Shown piece by piece: positions 13,560 to 26,818 of a stretch of 64,000 nt of DNA. The notes under the pieces are model-generated. The model had not been told where the DNA came from. It saw only the letters and a list, made by a program, of their open reading frames with translations, and made no database searches. A program made the translations under genes and the position numbers. The stretch spans positions 1,942,907 through 2,006,906 of the forward strand of contig NW_006763296.1 in NCBI RefSeq assembly GCF_000218685.1, written 5' to 3'. Each line of letters begins with the position of its first letter. The stretch's first letter is position 1. Origin of the DNA: Serpula lacrymans var. lacrymans S7.9. Lineage: Eukaryota; Basidiomycota; Agaricomycetes; Boletales; Serpulaceae.

Positions 13560-15940
13560 GTCGGTTATCGATCAGAGGTAGTCCAAGAGAAATGCAGTGC
13601 ACCACCTCTCGCCCTTTCAAGGTCCGATGTCTATTTATCCTTTTCACACCCCGGCCACGGCAGATGCCAGTCACCTCAGCTCTAAACCATGATAGATGCA
13701 TTTCCTCCCATCCTCGTCACCCCTCGTCTACCTTTGACACTCTTTCGTTGCATCCCGGGAGAAAACCCCCTGATGAGCCCCGGATGTATGTGACATTCAA
13801 AGTTGTCGACATGTCGGTAAACGTCGAGGTCAAGCATGACCGTGTCGGTGACAGCTCCATCTCTCCATCTGGCACCTCAAGAAAAAGGACATCCAAATGC
13901 CAATAACGAGCCAGTCACTACCTCAACGTGCGTCCCCATCTTCGCCTCCATCCCCATCTCGAACGAAAAAAGAAAAAAAAAAAAACGTTTCCCTCCCCAG
14001 ACGCTCAGGCTCGCACGATCGTGGTGGTGGTGGGTGTCGGTCGTCAACGCGTCGCCCTTCTGGCCATCTGGCTTTTGCGTGCTAGGTCGCTTTTGGACGG
14101 GTCTGGACGGTTTGGGGGGCGATTTTTGGCGCCCTTTGATGGAAGGGGTTTGACGTTTTGGACAGACGCGGTGGGACGGATGATGAACAGGTGATGATGA
14201 TGATGGAGGAGGATGGATGATGGATGATTAGACACCGTGGCGGTTCTCGATCTGTCTGCAGAGGTTTTTACGGGGACCTCACGAGCTTGGGACGACGGGG
14301 ACACAAGGAGCGCCGCTTTCCTACGTGCTCACTCCCCTCTCCCAAAAAGGCGACAAAGTGCTGTCCTGCTCGACCACCCAGCGTGCGTGTCCCTCTAACA
14401 TGGCTCCAGGGGCCGTGCTCCCACTCGAGTCGAGTCGCGTTCCGAGTCCATACCTCTCCGTCAACATGTCCACCCGGCAGACATCCGCTTCACGCACTGC
14501 CACTCGCAGCTCAAAGTATGCCAAACAAAGGTGAGGGATCCAATCAACTTGGTCGCATTATTGTCCTTGCTATTGAGACGCATCCTGCCCCCCCTTGCTG
14601 TATGCGATGTGTCAATATCATCATCTGTGCGCGACAGGCAATCACTTTTGATCGCGATCATGTCAGGTCGTGGCCATGCACGCCTCAGTATCACACTCGA
14701 TGACCAGTCCAGATAATAACTTTAAAAACTTGACCTACCGGTCAACCTGTCCAAAGCTTGAAAAGTTATTTCGAGGCTTTTTATTTTTATTTTTATGCGG
14801 AAGCACTGCTTGGGAGTATCGAAAAAAATGAAGGTTTTGTCCCCACTGCCTGCCAGTGAGTGACTGCAGACTGCATCGTTCATTGTCATACCCGCAAACA
14901 CGGCCCAGGGCATTGTCAAAAGTTGAATCCGTACTCGACTCGGCGCGCTCAACATGCCAAACTCAATGGTGACATCGTCTGACGGTGTCCGCTCAAGTCA
15001 CCGGTCTGCCGTTTGTTGACGCTCGGTTTGACGTGAACGCGTGAGCACGGACGACACTCAGGCTGGTCTGGTTGGGGGTACTATCTTGCACACGCACGGT
15101 CTTGGATCTCGTCCCCCCAACGTGGCGAGTTTGTCATTCGACGGAAATAGAGTGCTGACCCGACTGACATGGATGGATCTTGCTAAGCTCTTGGAGGTTG
15201 CCCAAAAAAAGAAAGAACGAAAAAGAAAGAAGAGAAAACAAATCAAGCTAGAAGACGCTGGGCGCCTGCGATACTGATAGGGGCTTGGCTCTGATCATGC
15301 GGTCCATGACTCATGTCCTTGCGTTCTGCCGTCAGCGCAAAAAGATGGCATATGATGCAGCCGCAGTCTGTTCATTTTTATACAATCTTATCGAAACCGT
15401 TGATGGGATAACGTACGATGGTTGTGTGAGACGGCATTTTGAGACTTTCAAGTTTTGCGCACGCAGCTATGTTCGTTAGATATTATGAATCTGGGGGGAC
15501 AGAGGACTGAGATGCCGATAACGTGGCGCGGCAGAACTGGAGACCTTGGGAGCATCGATGCAATGTCATTTTATGATTCAACCTACAGCAACTAATCTAC
15601 CTCGTCTGAGGGTATGTTCAGGGGCGACGGGAATGACGCGGTCAGGTGATGCCTCGGCTGGCTGATTGCGGTGACAAAGCATCTCAAAGCCGTCGATGCC
15701 GCATCACGACGCAAAGAAGATAACGTCCACTTCTCGTCCACACTGGGAAGAAGATGGCAGTCAGAGCCAGGAAGTAAACGTGTACTGGTGGATGCCGATA
15801 ATGATTGTGTAACGCAAAGCTCGGACGGACATGTGAGGCCTGAGGACAATGGGCGGCGGAATTAACGACCGTCAGTCTGTCTTGCATTGTCTGCTGTAGC
15901 GTCCAACAGTAATCATGGTATGCGAGAACACAAGCGACGC

Positions 15941-16745
15941 GGCCTCGGCGACGGGATGCCAGTGTAACACGGAACACGTTGGAGGTCATCTCCACGCGTC
16001 TAGATTCCTCTTGTTGTTCGGCCTATCGGTAAAATCGGATGGGCGTTGGTGGGCGTGGGCTGTACGGGGAGGAAGGGGTGATTGTAGCTATCCTGACTTG
16101 ACAGCGTCATTGGAAACCCAGAGGGCAGATGTAACAAAGAGCTTCGAGGAACGTAAAGGTTGCGAGCGTACTAGGTAATCGCAGCTCGATCATCATGACG
16201 AGAGGTGCGGCGAATGGAGTACTGATCAGCCAGAGTCGCGTTTTGCTTTGTTTCCGGAGTGATTCAGAACAATCTCGACCCGGATGAGTAGATTGCCCCC
16301 CTCGGCTGTGGTTGTATACGACCATGCAGTGTTTGCATTTGAAGGGTCAAAAGACGATTGGTGAGGAGTGACTTGGCCTCGGCGACGGGATGCCAGTGTA
16401 GCACGGGGTGCGTTGGAAGTACTCTGCACGTGTCTGATTTCCCTTGTTTTCGGCCTATCGGTACACTCAGATTGGTGGGTATGGGCTGTACAGAAGGTGG
16501 CTGTCACTATCCTGTCAACATCATGGAAACCAAAGGGGGGAGGTGAAACAAAGAGCCTCGAAGAACGTAAAGGTTGCAAACGTATGTAATCGCAACTCGA
16601 TCATGATGACGAGAGATGCGAAAGCGTACTGATCACCAGGAGTCGGGTTGGTTTGGTTTCCGGAGTAGATTGGAGCAATCTTGGATTAGTACACCGTCCA
16701 TACGACCATGCGGTGTTTTCATTTTCAAGGTCAAAAGATAATGGG
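15941..16745. repeat. diverged direct tandem duplication, 434-bp spacing
   Basis: Copy 1 begins GGCCTCGGCGACGGGATGCC at 15,941 and copy 2 begins with the same 20 bases at 16,375. Similarity continues through CGGCCTATCGGTA, GGGCTGTAC, GAACGTAAAGGTTGC, CTCGATCAT.ATGACGAGAG and TACGACCATGC.GTGTTT..ATTT, in the same order, to about 16,745. The copies differ by substitutions and small deletions, so the duplication is old. Neither copy has a clear gene. Confidence 0.85.
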
Positions 16746-17878
16746 CAAGAAGCTGTAAAGCTGTGGGCTCATTGTTCAGAGGGATTGCTGATGGGCACAA
16801 TAACAAAGAGCAGGATTTACCTTTGACAGGATAATAATCCGTTGGCGGTGCAGCATGGACAAGGGATGATGGCAGTTAGTCGCGACAGCGTACGCTACGT
16901 ATATGGAAGTAGAGCTCATTGTAGACATACAACATAGCGATGAGTATTGTGTGGACGCATCCGGAGATCCTTGCTCAGCCCAGTCAAGACTATTCAATTG
17001 AAGCTATACACTTCAAAAAAAAAAAACGGAAGTAAATTGATGGTAATTGTCGAAAGTAAAAGACACATGCCGATAGTCACAATGAATTCGAGAGCACCAA
17101 TCCACGGGATCACCATCCAATGACTGACGTCCATGGAACTATCGTTCGACTGCTACATAACAGGAATTAGCGAACCAATGCCCCGACACAGCACTAGTAT
17201 AGATACCGGTACAATGTGTTATTAAGAGACATGCGCTAAAACGAGGCGGTGGTTTTGCGCAGCCCTGTGGGATGATCGGACATGCAAATACAATGACCAT
17301 GCTCCAACGATAGGGGGTCAGCTATAATTTACATTTTTGTATTTCTTGTCAAGTACACACCAGATAACTCTCAAAACGTGCCCTCCGGTTGATTGTCTTG
17401 ACCCCGAGTTAGACGCTAAAATCAAGCCCTGAAAGCCTTTCGAAGGCAAGAAGCAGAATATCAATTTAACTGCTTGCAAACTAGTATCTCACAGTTGCAG
17501 GTGGGCCTCTCACGTAGTATTCCCTGTAACGCGCTCCCGGGACACAACAAACACCGGAGAAGACTGCGATCTCGGCGGCACCGCTGCGAGTTATAATCAA
17601 CGATACGAAAGATACCATATCGTGATTCCTTCTCCCGCGTGGCTTGCTTCCTTGACGTTCTTTTCACAGCACCGGGCATAACGGGGCTTCTCCCGCGCCT
17701 AGATATCTATGTATACATGCATATCTCGAGTGTATGACAGTGATGGACTTGCTTTCAACTTCATATCAAGGTTTTCGCTGCTAGAGTCCACGCCGGGAAA
17801 GACGAACTGTCAGTTCCGTTTAGAATCATGCCGATGGACACCATAGCATTTCAAGCCATATCTCTTCATTTTCCTGAT

Positions 17879-17909
17879 ATCCATGGGCCATCGGCGATGG
17901 CCCATGGAT
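17879..17909. repeat. perfect 31-bp palindrome
   Basis: Two 15-bp arms (ATCCATGGGCCATCG and its exact reverse complement) separated by one G. It could form a cruciform or be a dimeric protein-binding site; nothing nearby decides between these or chance. Confidence 0.85.
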
Positions 17910-20372
17910 CCAAACGAAGACATTGCTGATCCAAATGCTAGTCTGAAACACGAACAGTAAATGATGGCACGTTTGAGAGTAGTACTAAATAAGTTATGCA
18001 TAATCATCAGTACGTACTGTATCCAAGCCCAAAGATTATAAACACCATCGTCAATCCTGGCATTGTGGCGCCCTTGGGCGCTGATGCGTGGTCCATTGTG
18101 CCTTGCGTTCAAGGTCAGCTGGGCCTGATTTTCAAAAATAAGTCGTGGTTAAAAGGGGCGTGTACAAGGGGAAAGACGACCGGATGATGGCTTGTTCGGT
18201 CCTTGCCGTTATGTTGATACCAATGGTCCCCATGAGAAATGTGATCCCCTACAAGATACATTCAAGGATGATCGATCTGTTGCCAACTGGTGAATAGGAT
18301 GAATCTGGTAATGTGGTCGACTTAAGCGCGTGAGCACTCCCACAACAACTCGCTAAGTACATCCTTTGTGATGGCTCAGTTAGCGCTCGGTGTATAAGAA
18401 AGAGACCGTTAGGAACTTACCGTCGCGAAGTTCTTGCTATAGTTTGAAGATCACCGGATTCGTACTCGCTTGTGCGTATTGGTGACATCCATACGATACT
18501 GATAATCCCTTGGGTAAAGACGAAAAGATATCAGGCACTGACGCTGTATGGAGTTTTCCCAAAGAGATTCGAGCTTGTGACTACGACGGCGTTATAGATA
18601 CCAGACTTGGGTTGGCGTGAAACATGATTGATTGCTGCCTTTAGCCGGAAAATTTTCAATGAGGACCTCTTTCCATTATTGCAGAGCACGGGGGAAAACC
18701 CCCGTCAACAATATATCCACTCCCCACAGTGGAGAGCCTACGAGCTAACTTACCTCGGTTTGTATCCTACCAATCTCCAACAAACCACGTCCATGGACCG
18801 CAGCCGAGAAACAGACAACGAAACACGAAACACGAAACGTGGGAGCCAAGTTGGCCGAAAAATCAATCCATCCCACGCAGATACTCCCAGATCAAGAGGT
18901 GAAGTGTTTATGGGCGCTGATGATTTGATGCCCGCTGCCCCTAAATGGCTCCGCTGGTGCTAGTTCCATGTTTGATTTTAATGGCAGACTCCGAGCTTTC
19001 ATTGGAGAATAGGCACGAAAGGAAAGCACTCTTATTAAAAACGGAGATTGCGCGATAGAGCCAAGGCACGCACCTAACAGCTGGGACACGGATTCTCTTG
19101 GCGAATTTAGATATCCGTAACATGTCCTCGTGAGCATATAATTGTGGCATGTTGAGATGCGGTGATGCGCGTGATACGAAGAGTGGGACAGCGAACGAGT
19201 GATTTATGAAAAAAGTTGCAATTCGATTGATAGCTGTCGCAAGGAAATACAGCTTAAGCTTAAACAGACCGTCAGTGAGGTCGCCTGACGAAGCCGGTGA
19301 TATTATGAGATGAGGATTGGATTATTGAACTAAAAGTGTGAAAGCAATGTTCAATATTGCAGGTACTGTACCTGACGTAACAGAAGGATAGCAGGTAATG
19401 CGACAACTGCGGAAGGCGACAACGTGTTCAAGTGGTTGACTGCCAATATAAGCATGCGATGATCGGCGTATGAATCCACCGTGGAGAGAGCAAGTAGCAC
19501 GTAAATGATGACATTGCAGTCTGCACTGTAACATTCCATAACCGGAGTTCGCTTTGTCTGGGAATGCGGGAGAGGGAGAGGCGGATTTGTTTGTAGTTAT
19601 ACTGTTATAGGGCATGCTGCATTCTTCGTTGAGCGAGTCATGGGCCCTGGCGGAGGGCATAGATGCCACAGTATTCCTTGCACCTGATACTATAAAAGTA
19701 GGAAAGGCATTGATATGATTGGGAGTCGCGGCAACCTATGAGTTGGTATTATTACAAAAGGATGCTGCAGAGCTAACGGAAACTGTTCAATAAAATAAAT
19801 CATTGGCACTATACGAGAGCTAGTACCTTTAGTCGAAACGCTGTGAAAGCAACTTTTAACAGGCCACCCGCCAAACTAAATACCTTGCATTTTTGCCAGT
19901 GTCATAGTCAAAGTGCGCCAAATTTGGCCTGATTTATCATAGCTATTTAGCTATTCAATGGCAAATCCAGTTGCACAGAAGGACAGGACTCAAGAAGTAC
20001 TAGTAATGTTCTGAAACATTAGAGTTGGACAGAGGAAAAGGTCGACCAGAAAATTGCAAAGTCCGAGGCAATAAAAATCCCGAGTTCCGAGTGTAGCAAC
20101 TCCTTGCAACTCGACCTTCACCGCAGATGACGATACCAGTACTATATTCAAGTAGGATTCGCCGTAGCCGTTTACTCTAACTTTTCTGAATTACACCACT
20201 AATCCGAACCTCGCAGCTTGGATGATAAGCACCAATCATAGAAAAAGGTTCTATAGTCATGTACGAGTTTGACAGTTCTTCTCTTCCAAGTTACCACGAC
20301 TTTGATGATAACTACGATACTTTCCACTGCAGTCTGTATCGTAGCCATATCACCATCGCTGTAGCATAAATA

Positions 20373-23316
20373 ATGCCAGTAGATCCCGACAATCATTGGT
20401 ACGCTACTATCAACTTGGATCTACCGTGGCGCTTACCGAATCCCCACTTAGTTCGTATAAGGTTTTTCAGGAAATACTTAACATTCTTCGTCAATCTAGC
20501 ATTGCAAGGCATGACAGCAACGACACCCGGTCTCGTTTCTGGGCAACATACGCCAAAGAGTCCTCAGAGTTCGATGATGAATTTCTCGGAAGGTATAAAG
20601 GTGACATGGATATTGTTTTGATTGCTGTAAGCTCTTTTTTCTCATCTCGAGGCGTATCAGCAGCTAACTAAACTCCGCACTCTACAGTCAGGCCTATTCT
20701 CTACCGTTAGTACATCGTTCATCGTCAGCCTGGAGCCTGCACTTGGTCCCGACCCAACTGAAACCACAAACGCACTTCTCAAGCTTTAGTCTGGCTGCCA
20801 GTCTTCTCGCAGCAGTTGGAGCGATGCTGGGAAAACAATGGCTCAGCCATTACAAACATTTTGGAAGGGGTAGCATTGACTCTCGAGGACGACGCAGGCA
20901 ACGCAAGCTTGATGGTTTGAAAATATGGCATTTCGAAGCGGTTTTAGACATCCTGCCTGTGCTGCTTCAGGTGTCATTATTATTCTTTGGCATTGCGCTT
21001 GCGGCATATCTATGGACACAACAAAAAACTATTGCGTCTGTGGTTATAGGTGCTGTGGGCTTTGGAGTTCTTTTTTATATCGCCATTGTCATTTCATCGC
21101 TGGTTTATCCTAGCTGTCCTTATCAGACTCCAACGTCGAACGTTTTGAACACACTTGGATCATCATTCTGTGCTGCTAGTAAATCCTTCGAACCCTTGAT
21201 CTATAGGCTCATCTCTGCTTTCCCCGTCCAATCTTGTTCAAAACCCTCTTCTGGTTTAACGCTATCCAATTCCACACAAGCCCTGAAGTTTTCCGTCGAG
21301 AAGACACCCAATATTTCCTTGGATGCGCCTTCTGTCTTGTGGGTCCTAGAGACCTCTACAGACCCCGATATTCTTACCGCCGCTGCCAGGATGGTGATCG
21401 AAATTGAATGGCCGCTTGACCTCGATGTGTCGGGCGTTCTGGTACAGCTTCGTGACACATTTTTACGATGTTTTGAAGGTGTCGATTCTCGGCAACCACA
21501 GGTGTTAGCTTTAGGACGAGATCGGGCATTTGCATGTGGGAGAGCCTTACTTCACCTCTATTTCGAAAGGAATGGCGTTCAAGATAAAACAATACCTCCA
21601 TTATTCAGGGAGAGTGTTATCGCGGAGTACGATGCCCCCCACCTTCCAAGGATCGAATGGCTCAACAGATCATCTTTGCAGAAGGTATATCAACAAGACA
21701 CTGACTTTGGATTCATCTGCAATATGCTCGTAACAGTATTTGCACTGTCCTCAGGGCCTAGCTCTCTCCCCAACATAGTGAACATTTCTGACGAGCAGCT
21801 CTCGTGGTTCTCGCACTCCCTCCTCCATTGCCTATGTGACTCGTATCTTGAAACGAATGCGAAATATATAGTTTGGGATGTCATATCAAGATTACTTTCA
21901 CCCCCCTTGCCAACGGGAAAAGTATTGGCCGACTGTATTTTGGCAGCCGGTTTGCTCATTGGTCTACCTGTGGAGCGGACAGAGCTAGTCAGGTATGACA
22001 AGAGGTGAGCTCACTCAAGTACATTCCAAAATCCACTGTCCTCTCATACATATGTCAGCTATTCTGTGAGTATAATCCTGAAAGCGGTCTTGTACCAGAT
22101 CAGCACGGTTATTAGACTTCCTGACGACCAAGTACCCTGGCTAGACGAGAGGAGCATACTCGCATTGAGGATATTACAGCCTTTATCACAACTCTACGAA
22201 ACAGCAGAGTTTCGATCGTTTTTCTTTGGTCCCCATACACCCGCTCGGTATCTCCGATTATCCGGAATGCTAGTGAAACTCGCCCTCAGACCAGGTCTTT
22301 CTGCTTCTATAGAAGAGCATGGCTTAGCCTTGTCGACTAGCGATATATGGATCTACGCCCGAACAACATTGCACTACGCCATAGTCACTAGCGAGAACAA
22401 ATTTCCCAGGTCCGATGCTATCGAACGGATGTGGCGTATAGATGCCCTAAAGTCCAAGTTTGCTGGTCAACTGGATTCTACATGGTTGTTCGACTTCTTG
22501 GCACATTTCAGAGACCCTTTCGACGAGGTCGCTATCGCGGATGCTCTTCTCACGTTCAGCGTACTCCCCGACCTTTGCGACCATCTCAGACACCCTGGGT
22601 TTCTGGATACGATTATATGGGCGATGAGTCCAGACATGCCTATTCGAGTTCGCCATGCCGCTATGAAGGTTATTCACGAGGTCAAGGAGATGTTGTCCGA
22701 GTATGTAACTGACACGCCCATGCTTGCTGCTCTATCTTCTGGTCTTTGTTCGGCGGCTTTTCCCTCAAAAACAGACAACCTATCTCCACCCGACGACTTT
22801 CTATACGGCTGGCGAGACCTACATTACCTCCATATCGTGTATGCTTTTGCTCGCCACGACCAATGGCGCATCCACCTGTCCAACGACGGCCATTTTGAGC
22901 GATGCAATGCCCTTGCCCTCGCGTTGCAGCACGCCGAACAAAGCTCTATGCTAACGGAACAACAATCGGCGTACTTGGTGGCGATCTTCCACATAGCTGG
23001 TAGTGGCTACGCAATAGGTTTAGATGACAGCGTTATGTGGCTACTTGTGCATAATGCATGGAGGTACATCCTGTTTGGCTTGGGGTTCCTGGGTTCGGAT
23101 GTACAGAGTATGCTTGCGATTGCGCACCCCATTACGGAGTGCACTATCGTCTTGATGTCGCGGTCTCAAGATCGCATCACAGAACAGCTGAAGGAGGACA
23201 TACGACGATCTCTTACGTGGATGAAAGGGCCTATACAGGTGGATCAGCAGGCGTCGATGATAAGGTTGTTGCAGTGCCTGGAAAAGGAGGAAGAAAAAGA
23301 ATTGGAAAAGGAATAG
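20373..23316 (+). CDS. DUF6535 domain membrane protein, reading frame disrupted
   Basis: A DUF6535-family protein; this family is expanded in Agaricomycetes and has no assigned function. The N-terminal part reads SRFWATYAKESSEFDDEF then GDMDIVLIA, a 61-bp intron (20,627-20,687), and SGLFSTVSTSFIV. That frame hits TAG at 20,787-20,789 immediately after TNALLKL, and the domain resumes in another frame at FSLAASLLAAVGAMLGKQWL. The linker normally found between these blocks is missing, which suggests a deletion with frame change; no good intron repairs it. Three hydrophobic segments follow (about 20,785-20,850, 20,940-21,015 and 21,030-21,110). A long cytosolic-type region follows, with a 66-bp intron at 21,993-22,058 joining AG to C in frame, ending in a Glu/Lys-rich tail. 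The true start is uncertain: the only upstream ATG (20,373) is out of frame with the conserved block, so a further small intron or a decayed 5' end is likely. It may be a pseudogene. Confidence 0.7.
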
Positions 23317-23573
23317 GACTTTACGCGCTTGTATACTATGTAGCCACGAGAGGGAAAGGACTTGTGGTTATAAGAGACAATACTTGTGATAATTCATTTC
23401 ATGGCGAAAATACAGGATAGCTTTGTCTAGATGTAGAAGATAGAAAGAGATGTGAGAATCTCGGTTAACCAGTTGTCATTTGCACTGATTGCAAACCGCA
23501 GTGCCACTCAAGAAATCGAAATCCACGCTAAAGATGTAATAATAAACGAAAACTGGACACGAACTTGTCCTCA
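23317..23573. other. convergent 3' intergenic
   Basis: AT-rich tail-to-tail spacer between the DUF6535 gene and the minus-strand AA14 gene; presumably both 3' UTRs. Nothing else seen. Confidence 0.5.
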
Positions 23574-24669
23574 TTACGCAGGCTGGACGAATATATCATT
23601 CTGTGCACCATTCTTGAAGTCGTAAAGGTCGTTATAAAAGGGTGGAGCGTATGTCCCTTCGAACATCTAAGGATACGATATATCTTAAGACAATATCATT
23701 AAATGCACGATAATCAGACTTACATTGTTCCGCTCTTGCTGGAACCAGTAAAGGGGCTGTTTTGCACCAGATGTGCAGTTGCCGGGAGTGGCTTCGTTTA
23801 CACCGTGAGCGGGATCTGCCCCACACCGCCTAGCCACCTGTGGTTTTGCTAGAGCGGGGGCATCCGGCTTGGCACCGACGACGTTGCATTGGAAGCTATT
23901 CATATACACTGGAAGTACATTAGACTTGAGCTGGGAAGAAAAATTGAACGTTTGCAAAGAAACTCACTCTGCTCGGAGCCGCTGTCCGGGGAATGGATCC
24001 AGAACCAAGCACAGGTGCACATACCATCAGGGCACGAAGGCATATTGACCGGGACCTACGCAAACATACCATAAATCAAGCGTCCTCGAAAAGTTAGACT
24101 TGCAACGTACATCAAAGGTAGTAAATCTGTGCCAAACACACGTTTGATTCACACTGAATACAACGAAGTCCTCGGGGTTGATCTGACTGACGTCGGACTG
24201 TTGCACAATAGCAAGTGCGCAGCCCTTGACGTCGTTGATGCCTGTGGTGTGGAACTGCGATGAGGGAGATTTAGGGCAGGGCCAGTCTCCCTGACGCACA
24301 TCGCCTCTGTAATAAAAATAGTTAGCCGATGCAGAATGGGGAAGACGAGTAACTATTTATTTACCCTTCAGAGGAGTTGTACCAAGTCGTAGCACCCTTG
24401 TTGCAACCAAGCTCTGCGATTACAGGCTGACCGGCTGGTAACTCAAAGACATCGTGCGGGTGAGGAGGATAGTCGAGATGGCCATGGAACCACCATTGAT
24501 CAAAGGTCAGTCCGGCAAGAGGGGCGACAGGCCTGTTATCGTACGGAAAGGTCTGCTGGGTCACGTTGAAACCCCACATGCTGGGATGCCAGAAAGCGAT
24601 GTGGGCAGAGATAGCAGGGACCAGAAAGGCCACTGTCAGAGTGAGAGAGTGAGCTAAGGAGTAAATCAT
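23574..24669 (-). CDS. AA14 lytic polysaccharide monooxygenase, copy A
   Basis: Secreted copper enzyme of family AA14, known in wood-decay basidiomycetes for oxidative cleavage of xylan on cellulose. Five exons join cleanly: 24,365-24,669, 24,111-24,306, 23,968-24,055, 23,724-23,908 and 23,574-23,666, all GT-AG, giving 288 residues. A 22-residue signal peptide ends in AISA and is followed by His23, so the mature protein begins [15 protein letters not shown]. Counting from that His as 1, His121 is residue 99 and Tyr198 (EQMYMN) is residue 176. These are the His1/His99/Tyr176 copper ligands I recall for the characterised Pycnoporus AA14 enzyme. Other conserved blocks are [41 protein letters not shown] and FYNDLYDF. 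There is no carbohydrate-binding module, and it ends soon after QNDIF. A TATA box lies 42 nt upstream. Family assignment is strong; substrate is by family. Confidence 0.9.
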
Positions 24670-24710
24670 GGTGGGCGGTGAAACTGATACTGAACTGAGG
24701 TGCTAAGACT

Positions 24711-24720
24711 TGTATTTATA
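24711..24720 (-). promoter_or_regulatory. TATA box of AA14 copy A
   Basis: Minus-strand TATAAATACA, 42-51 nt upstream of the AA14 copy A start codon. The short distance implies a very short 5' UTR. Confidence 0.6.
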
Positions 24721-25912
24721 CGGGGAGGCATACTAGTGAGGAATGTTAAGAAATCTCAGTAGAATATAAATTTTATTTGTGTATTACCTTTCCGATGCGG
24801 AGCCTCTGCATGCGACTCTTGAACTCGGCGGTGACTGATAGGCCATGGATGCAATGAGATGATATTGAAATGTGAATACTATGTCAGTCAGGGTACCACG
24901 TGCCGACGAGGAAGGTTAGAGTAGCTAGACGTACAAGTACAGTGTGAGATTAGCATAGAAGCTTTAAACGGGGGACAGTCTAACCATATGAAACGAGGGT
25001 ACTTCACATTGGAGGTTGTGTACCTGTGATACAGCTGCGATATCGAGTGTTTGTAACCAAAAGTTATCTGAAAACAGTTCACAGTAGGCAGATACTCTAT
25101 GTATGCGAGTCGGTGCCGCAGAAATTCTGAGAGACATCCGCATGCAAGGGGCGGCGGCGTTAGTTTGTGAGATCTCAAGAAGCCGCAGAAATTAGGAACC
25201 TAGATTCACCGGATGTCAGCAAAGTCGTTGAAGGTACCTGAAACATCGTGCCTATGCTGAAAAAGGGGTGGTCAAGCTAGTGATTGCTGTGAGACCTGAG
25301 AACATTGGACAAATGAAGGCATCATGCTCACTTCGGAGTGAAGTCTAAATCCACATGAGATGATTGTTGGACCCGTCATATATATTATGACAGGCTGTAA
25401 CCGGAGAGCGGACAAGCGGTGGCAAGTGTCCATGAATCGCATGCAGCGGGCGTTGAAGCTTTGAAGCTTGAAGACTTGCAGGGCAGCTAATATGGTTAGT
25501 AGCTATACGAGTTTTTGTTTGACAGAATTGCACAGAAGCTCGATAAGAGATAACCTGAGACTAGCCCACTAAGCCAAATATACGCATCGGTGATGTTCAT
25601 GACAATTCCCATTATGCGCCGAAGAGCTATCTCTGTAATTGGACAAGACTGCAGCGCTGCAGGGCACTAGATTCAAGGAAAGATTCTCGAAGAATATACT
25701 TATAGCCAACACAGCCGAGCGAAAGGTACAGCATATAGCGGAGTTTTTCGGAGACTGAAAGAAGGCGTGACACTGCCATCTTAAGCATAAACAAGGTGTG
25801 ACGTCAAGCGGAATGCCTCCACAGGCCATAAAGTGCAAAAACGCGATGATGAAACCCTTCTACACACCTCGACCTTCTCTCCGCCCTCATATTCCTCGCT
25901 TAAGGCATAATC
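24721..25912. other. divergent intergenic region
   Basis: About 1.2 kb between the minus-strand AA14 copy A and the plus-strand DUF4112 gene; it must hold both promoters. No coding sequence is supported. Confidence 0.5.
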
Positions 25913-26818
25913 ATGGCTTCCTCCAACTATATCACAAAGGCTGGCACAAAACTGTTCCAGAAACACCTCGACCAATACGCTCCAGCTGACCCGCTTTACG
26001 AATCCTACACCGACAATCGAGGAAGGGAGAAGCGAAGAAAGGTGAGCTATCGTTGCATCTTCTTTCTTAACTTCCCCGTATTCCCTTCTGACGTCAGAAC
26101 CAGCGTCCAGTTCCACCAGGTTTATCTCCACGAGACGCAAAGATTCTCAAGTCCGTCCAGAGGCGTGCACATTATCTCGACAAAGGATTCTCCGTCTGCG
26201 GTTTTAGATTTGGCTGGACCTTCATCATAGGTATCATTCCAGGTGCAGGAGATGTAGCAGACGTCTCGTTGAACTACATATTAGTCGTGCGCAAAGCACG
26301 CCAGGCCGAGTACGCTCTCACTCATCTTCTTGTCGTCCACCTAAAGCTGATTCCGAATTCATAGTTTACCAGCGTGGCTCGTCCGCCGCATGCTCCTCAA
26401 CAATGCAGTATCTGCGATTTCTGGCCTCGTCCCAGTCGTAGGCGATGTCGTACTCGCGATGTACAAGGCCAATTCTCGCAATGCGGCTCTCCTTGAAGAG
26501 TTCTTACGTATTAGAGGAGAAGAATTTCTTAGATTGCAAGCTGAAAGAAACGAGGCTGCACAAAACAAGGAACAAGAACACAGTGAAAGTGCACCTATCA
26601 AGCATGATATCGACCAAGTTAAACCTGGCTCTGGGATTCCCGACGAGCCTAAAGCAAAGGGTAAATCCATCTCTTGGAGGGGAAGCAAAAGGGATAAGCA
26701 GAAGGCAGAAGGCTCTCAGGAAGGCAAAGATCGAGGGAAATTCATCGAGGATGTTGTTTCTGGTCCAGGTCCCAGCGCTGAATCTGGAAGCGGTACTTTG
26801 AAAAAGCAGAAAACATGA
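25913..26818 (+). CDS. DUF4112 domain protein
   Basis: Three exons, 25,913-26,041, 26,098-26,309 and 26,365-26,818, joined by GT-AG introns of 56 and 55 bp, encode 264 residues. The DUF4112 core spans the exon 2/3 junction. It contains RFGWTFIIGIIPGAGDVADV and, after the second intron, LVPVVGDVVLAMYKAN, with two hydrophobic stretches each carrying the family's G-PG/VGD signature, so it is probably membrane-associated. A charged low-complexity tail follows (Glu/Lys/Ser rich from about residue 165). The start ATGGCTTCC has no competing upstream in-frame ATG. DUF4112 has no established biochemical function. It lies between two AA14 genes but on the opposite strand, so a shared role is not implied. 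Confidence 0.85.

Larger units (their letters stand above)
13560..20372. other. gene-poor intergenic region
   Basis: No gene supported. The first few hundred bases should contain the promoter and 5' leader of the minus-strand C2H2 gene. The rest has only short overlapping frames with no recognised family. It contains a diverged tandem duplication (15,941-16,745) and a perfect palindrome (17,879-17,909). Confidence 0.5.

Noticed and set aside
14224..14703. 159-codon plus-strand ORF upstream of the C2H2 gene
   Set aside because: Low-complexity peptide, overlapping open frames in all phases, no recognisable domain.
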